Of a DNA stretch of 64,000 bases, positions 7,797 through 15,014 are shown piece after piece. Below the pieces are notes generated by a model that was given only the letters and a program-made list of their open reading frames with translations, did not search any database and had not been told where the DNA came from. The translations under genes and the position numbers were made by a program. The DNA is taken from positions 124,001 to 188,000 of the forward strand of contig NZ_PSTZ01000005.1 of assembly GCF_002931555.1 (NCBI RefSeq). The letters run 5' to 3'. Origin of the DNA: Pseudoclavibacter sp. RFBB5 (GTDB lineage Bacteria; Actinomycetota; Actinomycetes; Actinomycetales; Microbacteriaceae). Every line of letters starts with the position of its first letter. The first letter of the stretch is position 1.

Positions 7797-8930
7797 CTAT
7801 TGCGAGCCGTAAATCACTCTCGTCTCTGCCGCGCACAAACATGGGGTGGGAGCTACTCCCGAGCGTGAGATTCTTGGCTGCCATCCGAGCTTCTGGAGGC
7901 ACTCGGTTAAAGCGCGAAGTGTTAGGTATTGGGCGCCCGTACCGCGTAGAGCGTCGAGGAATAAGCTCTCGTGCTCGACGATATCCTCGAAGAGGTCCGT
8001 TAAGTTTGGACGGTGTGTCGGTCGGATGGCGATCACGCAATCACTCAGGACAACCGGCCCGATCTCAAGGGTCCGTGGTGAGCGCCAGGAGCCCACGCGT
8101 GAAATCAGCACAAAAGGTGTCGTGTCACTCAGGACTAGATCACTGGACTGAGGGTGTTGGGCGGCTCCAATCGCGCTGGTGTGGATGAAAGGTACCGGGT
8201 CTTTAATCACCGATGTTCGCGCCTTATGTACCGGAACTCGACCTCGAACGATATCGACACAGCGACACGACCCGTTGTTCTTGCTCTGGAGGACCGCAGG
8301 CTCGTTTCGAATCGTCCGGCCAGACTTGAGGTGGATGATAGAAGTTGAGACCCGTGCCCCTGCGAACAGGCTCGTCCTGAGTTTCGCCAAAACACGCACC
8401 TCAAAAGACTTTTCGATCTCTGCCCATAGCTTCTCGTGTCGCTCCGCGCGCAGTGCGCCATCCGGTAGAATTGCATAGAAGCCGTGTCTGGGGTTGAGGT
8501 TCGATATAAGTTCGGTTAAGAAGTGTACGGCCGGAGCCACGTGCCCCGCGAAGTCCCCGAATTCTACCCAAGCTCCACCGCCTCCCCTGTGCGAGAACGG
8601 CGGGTTCATGACCACAACGTCGAGATCGGCGCGAGCGAGCCGCCAGGCTTTACTAGCCAGCCTAGATTCTGATTTCAGGCAGTCCGCCTGACTCAGGCAC
8701 CAATCGGGTCGTTCGCGCCGCAGGTTTCGCACAGTTTTTCCGTTGACGTCAATGCCGAGCAAGGTGACGGATTCTTCGTACCTGGAATGCACTGCACGTA
8801 ACAGGGCTCCATCGCCCACTGTTGGGTCCATTACAGCTCCAGTGACGCCTGCAGGTAAGTGGCTAACTAATTCGCGAGCAACTGCTTCAGGAGTGTAATA
8901 CGCATCGAGAATGCGTGGGTCAACCTTCAC
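7797..8930 (-). CDS. N6-adenine DNA methyltransferase of the putative defence cassette
   Basis: A 377-residue class I methyltransferase of the gamma-like type. Motif X is YYTPEAVA (residues 11-18), the SAM-binding motif I is VMDPTVGDGALL (33-44), an acidic turn follows in LLGIDVNG, and the catalytic motif IV is NPPF (109-112). The C-terminal half (about 220-377) is variable, as expected of a target recognition region. It should methylate adenine in a specific DNA sequence. GTG 8930 overlaps the stop of the preceding gene by four bases (GTGA), and it is the last gene of the four-gene unit. No endonuclease domain is visible in it. Composition is near 50-55% G+C, unlike the flanking operons, which points to transfer. 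Confidence 0.9.
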   Translation of the reverse strand: MKVDPRILDAYYTPEAVARELVSHLPAGVTGAVMDPTVGDGALLRAVHSRYEESVTLLGIDVNGKTVRNLRRERPDWCLSQADCLKSESRLASKAWRLARADLDVVVMNPPFSHRGGGGAWVEFGDFAGHVAPAVHFLTELISNLNPRHGFYAILPDGALRAERHEKLWAEIEKSFEVRVLAKLRTSLFAGARVSTSIIHLKSGRTIRNEPAVLQSKNNGSCRCVDIVRGRVPVHKARTSVIKDPVPFIHTSAIGAAQHPQSSDLVLSDTTPFVLISRVGSWRSPRTLEIGPVVLSDCVIAIRPTHRPNLTDLFEDIVEHESLFLDALRGTGAQYLTLRALTECLQKLGWQPRISRSGVAPTPCLCAAETRVIYGSQ

Positions 8931-9874
8931 GTGTTGCGTCGATTCAGAATGAACTCGCTCACTTGATATACGTACAGAGCGCGGTGTCCAGTGGACCGCC
9001 CCGGGCTTCGACGCGGGTGATCGTAGATCAGCTCCGTATTACCAGGGTGGCAAATGGCGTAAATTACAGCGCCAAGGGCGTGTGGTTTCGTGCCAATGGG
9101 GGCTATTCGCAGGTATGCATCATCGATGCGCTTATGAATTGCATGGAGAGCATCGAACGCGGAGAATGGGCACGAGGCAGTCGCGAACTCCATGCGATCT
9201 TCCATGCGATCCATCTCAAGGGTTGCGCGGTTGGCGACAAGAGCCAGTGCTGGGTACTCGATGCGGAACCCCGGGGCACCAAGAATGGGATACGTGCCCG
9301 TAGACTCGACCTCTTCTTGATCGAAAATATGGCTGAGTCGCGCACCCTCAAAGCCCAAGAGCGGCGCGAAATTCCCGCTCTCTTCCGGCCTACGGCTTAA
9401 CTTAGCAAACCCGGGCAGGGGTTCAATGCCGTGATGTGTACTCAAGTCGTATATAGATCCGAGAGAATGTTCAGCCCTTGTGTAGTCGTCCGGCTCTGCG
9501 TAAACAGCAACGAAGTGCTTATTTTGTGCAATCAGCGTCTTAACGAGCGGCGCCCAGACGCGATGCTCAAGGCTTGTTAAATCGATCGCGACACATTCGG
9601 TCAAGCTGGCCGTGAAGCCCGATATCCCTGCGTGGTCGTAGAGGGAGAAAACTTCGTGTGCGTCTAATTTCTCAGAAAATGGAGTGCAGAAAGAATCTGT
9701 ATCAACGCTTAGGCCGATTCTGAGGGTGCCTGCGGTCTCAGTCAGGGCGTCCGTGATTACATTTGCACGCTCTTCGTCGCTGCTGATTCCGTGGATGAAC
9801 GTACCAAGGTTCAGGGATTCTATTTCACTAATTTCGATACGACGAGTGTGTATCGATGAACCAAGATCAATCAT
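8927..9874 (-). CDS. Unknown 315-residue protein of the putative defence cassette
   Basis: I do not recognise this protein. It is soluble, without signal peptide or membrane segment. An N-terminal alpha/beta-looking part (IRIGLSVDTDSF, then FTASLTECVAIDLTSLEHRV) is followed by a middle with GFEGARL and PILGAPGFRIEYPALALV, and by a C-terminal block that looks most conserved in style: IAPIGTKPHALGAVIYA, NTELIYDHP and YVYQVSEFI. The last block recalls sensor-type alpha/beta domains that sit beside effector genes, but that is only impression. The gene overlaps the ATPase stop (ATGA at 9871-9874) and the methyltransferase start, so it is translated with both. Function: probably a dedicated partner of the ATPase. 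Confidence 0.8.
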   Translation of the reverse strand: MIDLGSSIHTRRIEISEIESLNLGTFIHGISSDEERANVITDALTETAGTLRIGLSVDTDSFCTPFSEKLDAHEVFSLYDHAGISGFTASLTECVAIDLTSLEHRVWAPLVKTLIAQNKHFVAVYAEPDDYTRAEHSLGSIYDLSTHHGIEPLPGFAKLSRRPEESGNFAPLLGFEGARLSHIFDQEEVESTGTYPILGAPGFRIEYPALALVANRATLEMDRMEDRMEFATASCPFSAFDALHAIHKRIDDAYLRIAPIGTKPHALGAVIYAICHPGNTELIYDHPRRSPGRSTGHRALYVYQVSEFILNRRNT

Positions 9875-11772
9875 TCGGACTGCCCAAAGTCGAGGGACAG
9901 TTGGTTGCTGCGGTCCGCGTCTTCCGGTGTGTGGCTTCGTTCTCTCGCAGGTTCGCTGCTACTGCTGCCTGAAACTTTTTGCACCAGTTTATCGCTTGGT
10001 TCTCGGCTCGCGAAATGTAACAAGTATGCCGCCGGCAACATCAGTCGCCGCTTACTCCGTGGGCTGTAGGTGAAGTATGCAGAAAGAACTGGGTGTAACT
10101 GGTAATCGAGTTGTCTTGTGGCGCCCGAATTTCTGGCGTTCTTATCGCCGTCGAATGAAATCAGGACTCCTTGCCCCTCGGCTTCAGAAAGCAGCTTTCC
10201 AACACTCTCTGTGGATTCATCCTCGACGCCCGTGTACTTTACTCGGAACTGTGACACCTCAGGTGTTGCGAGGGGTTTTTCTCGCGCTATCTCACGAAAA
10301 ACCGCCCCCAGGCTCTGCGTCAATCGCACCAGTTCGGCTCCACGTTTGGACCAGCCCTGGAGGTCTTTAATCGTGGATTCCCCTATCCGTTGAGCGGCAC
10401 GAGTTTGCATTTCTGGCGCAACGGATTCGGATAAGCTGCGGCCGGATTCAATGTGGAGCCTCAGGCACTCATGAACAAGGCGGACTAGGTATCGGATATT
10501 CCCGCTGGCCATTAAACAGTAGGTACTCCAGCCTGTGTAGTACTTTCTTATTCCTACACGTTTTTCTTTAATTGCATAGAGTGTTGCAGTGCCGTAGTTA
10601 TTCACGCGGTTCCGCCACTTTGTGCTGTCTTCCATGGCAAACTTCAGCACGTCGAGCGGAGTCTCTCGGTGGTGATCCGACCAGCGGACGACGAGGGCTT
10701 GTTCAAGAGGCGTTAATCTTGCGGCCTTTTCGATTTGCTCAGCATTGGCGCCTTCGAGTTCGAGGCGTGAACTTAGTTCTTCGAGTAGAATATCGGCCCC
10801 GAGGAGCAGTGCTTCTTCGTTCTTCTCGAGTGACGGCAGGAGCTCGGCCGGGGGCAGATGAGCCCCTGTTAAGCCTAGAAGACCCACGATGACTTTCTCC
10901 GCAAAAATCTCAAAAGCTACGCCTTCGAGGTCGGCCGCAATCTCCACTGTAGTGAAGTCTGAAGGGTCCTGGATCGGCTGCCCCTCGAGTTGCGTTTCCC
11001 GGTCTATAGATACCGTGTTCCGGACACCGATTTTGAAGGTGTACGTCGCAACGCCAACCTGTTTTATTAACGTATTAAGAATTCGCTGCTGCATGGCCGA
11101 CAGGTTTTCATATTCGTCCAAGCAAAACATGAAGGGACGCTCACGTGAATTGCCAAGGTTGCCGAGGGCCTGGAATAGATAGTTTAATGGTAGTCCGGCC
11201 ACGGACCAGCGGTGGTCCGTGAGGTGACGGATGCCGCCGTTAATCAAGGATTCGATCTCAACCAGCGCGAAGTCCAAGCTTTTGGATACATCTGAGAGGC
11301 CGCTCCGGTGTGGCAAGTTCATCGAGCGCTGGAATAGATCAAAGTGATGCTGAGAAACTGGTACTTCGCGCCCGTGAGTCATCAGATGCTCCGCGAATCT
11401 AACCACTTCTGAGCTAAGTTTCAGATTCAGATAGTGCTCAAAGACGCTCGTCCAAGTGCTATCCGAAACTCCTTTGCCGGAAAAGACAGAAACTAGGCTC
11501 GGTTCAAACTTCCAGTATACGCCTACTACATCCCAGTCTTCGGGCTCTCGGCTGTCGTGGATACGACGTTGGCCCGCATGTGACATGGAACGGAGCGTAG
11601 TTGTCTTGCCTGTTCCACGCCCGCCAACGAGAAACGACGGCGTAATTCCCAATAGTCGCTTGAAGTAGTTTGGCTGCGTGAAACGGTTATAGAGAGAGTC
11701 ATCGCCTTCATATTCAGCGCGAACCTGCCCGAAAATGGTGTTGATTCGGTCGGTTGTGACGAGCTCGTCCAT
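9871..11772 (-). CDS. ORC/CDC6-like P-loop ATPase of the putative defence cassette
   Basis: A 633-residue ATPase. Residues 1-50 carry a helical entry (YNRFTQPNYFKRLLG), Walker A GGRGTGKTT is at 50-58, Walker B FMFCLDEYENL at 214-224 (Asp219, Glu220), and a sensor-like strand FKIGVRNT follows near 246-253. The long insert between the Walker motifs and the helical and winged-helix-like region after it (about 430-580) resemble ORC/CDC6 or STAND-type AAA+ proteins. The polar tail SSSSEPARERSHTPEDAD and the end LSLDFGQSE look disordered. It starts one base after the PRTase-like gene, with GAGGGG as RBS, and overlaps the next gene by four bases. From memory, such ATPases beside PRTase-like proteins are listed as predicted conflict systems; I could not check this. 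Low G+C (30 of 60 in a nearby counted line). Confidence 0.85.
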   Translation of the reverse strand: MDELVTTDRINTIFGQVRAEYEGDDSLYNRFTQPNYFKRLLGITPSFLVGGRGTGKTTTLRSMSHAGQRRIHDSREPEDWDVVGVYWKFEPSLVSVFSGKGVSDSTWTSVFEHYLNLKLSSEVVRFAEHLMTHGREVPVSQHHFDLFQRSMNLPHRSGLSDVSKSLDFALVEIESLINGGIRHLTDHRWSVAGLPLNYLFQALGNLGNSRERPFMFCLDEYENLSAMQQRILNTLIKQVGVATYTFKIGVRNTVSIDRETQLEGQPIQDPSDFTTVEIAADLEGVAFEIFAEKVIVGLLGLTGAHLPPAELLPSLEKNEEALLLGADILLEELSSRLELEGANAEQIEKAARLTPLEQALVVRWSDHHRETPLDVLKFAMEDSTKWRNRVNNYGTATLYAIKEKRVGIRKYYTGWSTYCLMASGNIRYLVRLVHECLRLHIESGRSLSESVAPEMQTRAAQRIGESTIKDLQGWSKRGAELVRLTQSLGAVFREIAREKPLATPEVSQFRVKYTGVEDESTESVGKLLSEAEGQGVLISFDGDKNARNSGATRQLDYQLHPVLSAYFTYSPRSKRRLMLPAAYLLHFASREPSDKLVQKVSGSSSSEPARERSHTPEDADRSNQLSLDFGQSE

Positions 11773-11773
11773 G

Positions 11774-12649
11774 CTACATCCCCTCGGGGCTGATCAATGG
11801 GGTCCAAGTCGCGGTCGGTGTGCCCCACCGCATGATTGGGACAGTGTTGTCGGGGCAGCCGTGCTCGAACGAGAGGTTGAGGGCGACTTCGCCATGACCA
11901 AAGGGGCCGTGAGTGTCAAGTTCGGTCAGGGCAGCGTATTTCGCTAGAAAGTTGGAAAGATACGGTCGGTGCCTGCTCGGCACTAGCCTTGTATTCGGGC
12001 TCAAGGCTGAGTAGGTGTCATCGAGTTCGTATGTGGGCAACACTTTCACCTTGCACTTGTTCTCGATATTCCTGAGGCCATTTGACGTTGCGACCACGGG
12101 CAGGTAAAAGACGTCTTTCAGCATGCCTTTGTCTTTCATGTTCGCCGCAGACAAGCGCCCGTGTTGATTGTCTTGGTGTCGTTCCCAGGAGTTGATGAAT
12201 TGTTCGCCCGAGCCTGCTAAGTCGTCGAAGTAAATCAAATTTCTGGCCCGATCTCCACAATGACGATGAAGTCCGGAATTGCTTACGGTGTTCTCCTCGG
12301 GCAATCCGATGGTCTTCGCAAGTCTTGCAAAGATTGTTCCAGATCCAGTTATGTCTCCGTGGCGACCCTCAGGAATTGTGACAAGTGCTGTAGTGATGTA
12401 CTCGTCCCAGTCGAGTAGGCTGTCTCTCTGCAAGAGAAATGCGCGCAACCGAGCGAGGTTTGATATAACTGAGCGGCGCACGTGCAGGCCGTCCAGGTGA
12501 ACGTGCGACTCGAGTAGAGCCATGGCAATTTCTTGATCCCTGCCCGGCTCGAAGTTATCGATCCACTTGTCGAGACTCAGTCGACGTTGCGGAGGCCAGG
12601 CGCGTATGACCGAGAGGAAGGTCCTATCCTCTGCTAAGGGGTGACTCAC
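11774..12649 (-). CDS. Phosphoribosyltransferase-like protein (PRTase-CE type) of the putative defence cassette
   Basis: A 291-residue soluble protein and the first gene of the four-gene unit. The key motif is RNLIYFDDLAGSGEQFINSW (about 140-160), which has the shape of the PRPP-binding loop of phosphoribosyltransferases: a hydrophobic strand, two Asp, then a Gly/Ser/Gln phosphate loop. Regions around VTIPEGRHGDITGSGTIFARL and FYLPVVATSNGLRNIE would supply the other Rossmann-type strands. I infer that it binds PRPP or a nucleotide and either makes or senses a signal; whether it keeps catalytic activity is unknown. GTG 12649 has a weak AGGG upstream. Its stop (TAG 11774-11776) is one base from the ATPase start. 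Confidence 0.8.
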   Translation of the reverse strand: MSHPLAEDRTFLSVIRAWPPQRRLSLDKWIDNFEPGRDQEIAMALLESHVHLDGLHVRRSVISNLARLRAFLLQRDSLLDWDEYITTALVTIPEGRHGDITGSGTIFARLAKTIGLPEENTVSNSGLHRHCGDRARNLIYFDDLAGSGEQFINSWERHQDNQHGRLSAANMKDKGMLKDVFYLPVVATSNGLRNIENKCKVKVLPTYELDDTYSALSPNTRLVPSRHRPYLSNFLAKYAALTELDTHGPFGHGEVALNLSFEHGCPDNTVPIMRWGTPTATWTPLISPEGM

Positions 12650-12888
12650 TCGGCCCTGCTCTCGACGTGGTTAGGTTTCTGGGACGGAGCAATGAGCCCA
12701 CGGCTCTGCCGCTCTGGTCACGAAGTTGTGCCAGCAACGGCGCTTCGTTTCTAGACACCCTAGGGCAGAAACTACCGGGTCGTGGGGCACAACCGCGCTC
12801 ACCGTACAACTGTGATTCTCCGCATCAAATCGGCAGTCCGAGTGGGCCATGCAGGCCTTGCCACAATCGAGCGCTTTGAACTCTCGAG
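12650..12888. other. Non-coding upstream region of the putative defence cassette
   Basis: These 239 bases lie between the first cassette gene and the decayed permease copy. No reading frame looks real on either strand. The minus strand must carry the cassette promoter, but I found no good -35/-10 pair. The region has intermediate composition and marks the right border of the low-GC block. Confidence 0.4.
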
Positions 12889-13335
12889 CCCACTACAGTT
12901 CTCAGGTACCGCGCGAGTCTCGCCACCCCCTTCTTCGGCTCGCCCGAGAAGACGGCATCCCTCTGCCGCAGACACGCGCCCGCAAGCTCGGCGTGCCCCG
13001 TAATCGTGTTCATCGCGATAGCGGCCGCTGCGCCCACCTCCGTGGTCGCCGCGGACTTTCCATTCATCTTCGGCGTCCCTGGCGCCGTCGGGGCACCGCT
13101 CATGGTGCTTGTCGCCACCGCGATCCTGCTGCTCTTCTCGGTCGGCTACGCGTGGATGACCCCGCGAGAACGAGACTTTGGCGCCTTCTTGCTCGCACGT
13201 CGACCGCCGGCTTGGGCGCTGCCTGGGGCTGGTAACGCATCCATTGCGCTGCTCTTCTCCGTGCTGCTCACCGTGTCGATGACCTGCTACCTCTGTGTGC
13301 TCGTCTCCGGGCGCGAGCTCAAGACGCTTGTGGCA
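12889..13335 (+). pseudogene. Decayed, internally deleted copy of the APC amino-acid permease gene
   Basis: This stretch is an imperfect direct repeat of 14943-15560, the leader and 5' part of the intact permease. Shared words include CTCGCCCGAGAAGA, CGCAAGCTCGGCGTGCCC and GTGTCGATGACCTGCTACCT. The start codon position has become CTG (near 12963). One frame from about 13006 still reads IAAAAPTSVVAADFPFIFGV and GAPLMVLVATAILLLFSVGY like the intact protein (GAPLMVLVATAILLLFSVGY). About 70 residues are then missing: SMTCYLCV jumps to LVSGRELKTL, which matches ASGRELTTL far downstream in the intact gene. The rest is lost. It is a dead partial duplicate; the Fic gene lies between the two copies. 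Confidence 0.85.
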
Positions 13336-13512
13336 CACGGTCGCGACTTTGGCGCCAACCGTGGTGTCGATCACGGTTGGGTGCCTGCACCACCTCTGCG
13401 GTCAAGCGCCGTTGAGTCGCGAAACGCGGGGCGGACGCGGGTGCCCTGCCGACCATTGACCTGCGGCCGCCCGGACCTTCCCGAACGTAACCTTGAACAC
13501 AGTGTCGTGAGC

Positions 13513-13539
13513 TTTAACTTTAAATACTCTAAAGTTAAA
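13513..13539. promoter_or_regulatory. Perfect AT-rich palindrome before the Fic gene (operator candidate)
   Basis: TTTAACTTTA (13513-13522), spacer AATACTC, and TAAAGTTAAA (13530-13539) form a perfect 10-base inverted repeat in otherwise GC-rich DNA, ending 37 bases before the Fic start codon. Its position fits an operator overlapping the promoter. A similar long palindrome stands before the broken Fic gene at 61137-61170. The Fic protein has a C-terminal winged helix, so self-regulation is plausible. Confidence 0.65.
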
Positions 13540-13576
13540 AAACTACACGTGCGCCAAAGCGAGGAGAGGGGCCCCG

Positions 13577-14848
13577 ATGGTCTACATCGACCGCATCTGG
13601 GAGCCTCAGGACACCTTCGGCGTGAGCCGGAAGGACCGCGCGGGCGGCAAGTACCGCGCATTCGTCCCCGACGAGCTCAACCCCGATCTCGCTCCACTCT
13701 CCGCAGCAGCTGAACGCGCCGCGGAGGGCGCGCTCCAGGCGCTCACTCGCGCAGACGAGCGCGTAGGAACAAAGGGTCAATTCCTCAACCACCTGCTCAT
13801 TCGATCCGAGAGCATCTCCTCGTCCTGGATCGAAGGAAACCGCGTCACGCCCAAGCGTCTGGCGATCGCCGAGCTCTTGCGCCAAGGCAAGCCCGTCGCG
13901 CTCGACGTGGTCGCCAACGTGCGCGCCACGGAGGACGCGATCGCCGCCCTCGCCGACCACACGCGACCCATCCAGGTCGCCGACATCGAGGCGCTCCAGC
14001 ACACGATCGAACCGGGCCTCACGCTCGGCATCCGCACCGAGCAGAACTGGGTAGGCGGCCCGGGCTACTCACCTCTGCGCGCCGACTTCGTCCCGCCGCC
14101 CGAAAGTGAAGTGGGTCGCCTCATCGGCAACCTGGCCGAATTCGTGACCGCCACCGAAGGGAATCCCGTCGTGCGCGCCGCCATCGCGCACGCGCAGTTC
14201 GAGACGATTCACCCGTTCGTTGACGGCAACGGGCGCACCGGTCGTGCCCTCATCCACACCGTCCTCAAGCGTGCAGATGCCCTCCGCAACATCCTCATCC
14301 CCATCAGCACGGTCTTCGCAGGCGCAAAGAACGCGTACATCGACGGGCTCACCGAGTATCGATCAGGACGCGTCGACGAATGGGTCATCGCCTTCTCTGA
14401 AGCCGCGGAGCTTGCCGCCGCCAACGCAGTTCGTCTCGCGGACGACGTGCAACGACTCGACGCCGAGACCCTCGAGCAGCTCATCGAATGGCGCACGCAG
14501 CGGCGGCTATCGCCCGCGCGGCCCAGACGCGACGCTGTCGCGCTGCGCATCCTCGGTCGGCTGGCAATCGAACCTGTCCTCACTGCCGATTCTGTTGCCA
14601 CCGCCCACGGCGTCTCCAACGTCGCCGCCCATAAGGCGCTGACGCGGCTCGGCGAGGCCGGGGTGCTCTCCCGCAACACGGACCACAAGGGGCGCGTCGT
14701 CTGCTGGAGCGCAGACCGACACCTGGCACTCGTCGCGCTCACCGAACGCAGCAACCGGGTCGGCGGCGCCGACACCGCCGGACGGACTCCACCTCGCGGG
14801 CCGGACGCCCCGGATCGCAGTGTCCTCGGGAACCTCAGAGGCGACTAA
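13577..14848 (+). CDS. Fic-family protein adenylyltransferase with N-terminal inhibitory helix
   Basis: A 423-residue Fic enzyme that transfers AMP from ATP to protein hydroxyl groups. The active-site loop HPFVDGNGRTGR is at 212-223 with catalytic His212. The inhibitory motif S-x-x-x-E-G (SSWIEGN, Glu86) lies N-terminal to the Fic core, so it is a class II, self-restrained enzyme. The segment GPGYSPLRADFVPPPESEV is the usual ATP-side loop before the core. Residues from about 325 on look like a winged helix (DSVATAHGVSNVAAHKALTR), as in many actinobacterial Fic proteins. ATG 13577 is preceded by GAGGAGAGG. No separate antitoxin gene is next to it; the palindrome upstream suggests autoregulation. 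The target protein is unknown. Confidence 0.93.
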   Translation: MVYIDRIWEPQDTFGVSRKDRAGGKYRAFVPDELNPDLAPLSAAAERAAEGALQALTRADERVGTKGQFLNHLLIRSESISSSWIEGNRVTPKRLAIAELLRQGKPVALDVVANVRATEDAIAALADHTRPIQVADIEALQHTIEPGLTLGIRTEQNWVGGPGYSPLRADFVPPPESEVGRLIGNLAEFVTATEGNPVVRAAIAHAQFETIHPFVDGNGRTGRALIHTVLKRADALRNILIPISTVFAGAKNAYIDGLTEYRSGRVDEWVIAFSEAAELAAANAVRLADDVQRLDAETLEQLIEWRTQRRLSPARPRRDAVALRILGRLAIEPVLTADSVATAHGVSNVAAHKALTRLGEAGVLSRNTDHKGRVVCWSADRHLALVALTERSNRVGGADTAGRTPPRGPDAPDRSVLGNLRGD

Positions 14849-15014
14849 CGCGTCCTTTCTTTACTGCATCCGTGCGTCACGGTGTCGGAAGAGAACGAAC
14901 TCCAGCCCGGCTGCTCGGCTCCGGGCATCCGGGGGCCCGCCACCCCACTAAAGTTCAGGGGTACCCGCGCGAGCCCACCCCCTTCTCCGGCTCGCCCGAG
15001 AAGAGGACACCCCC

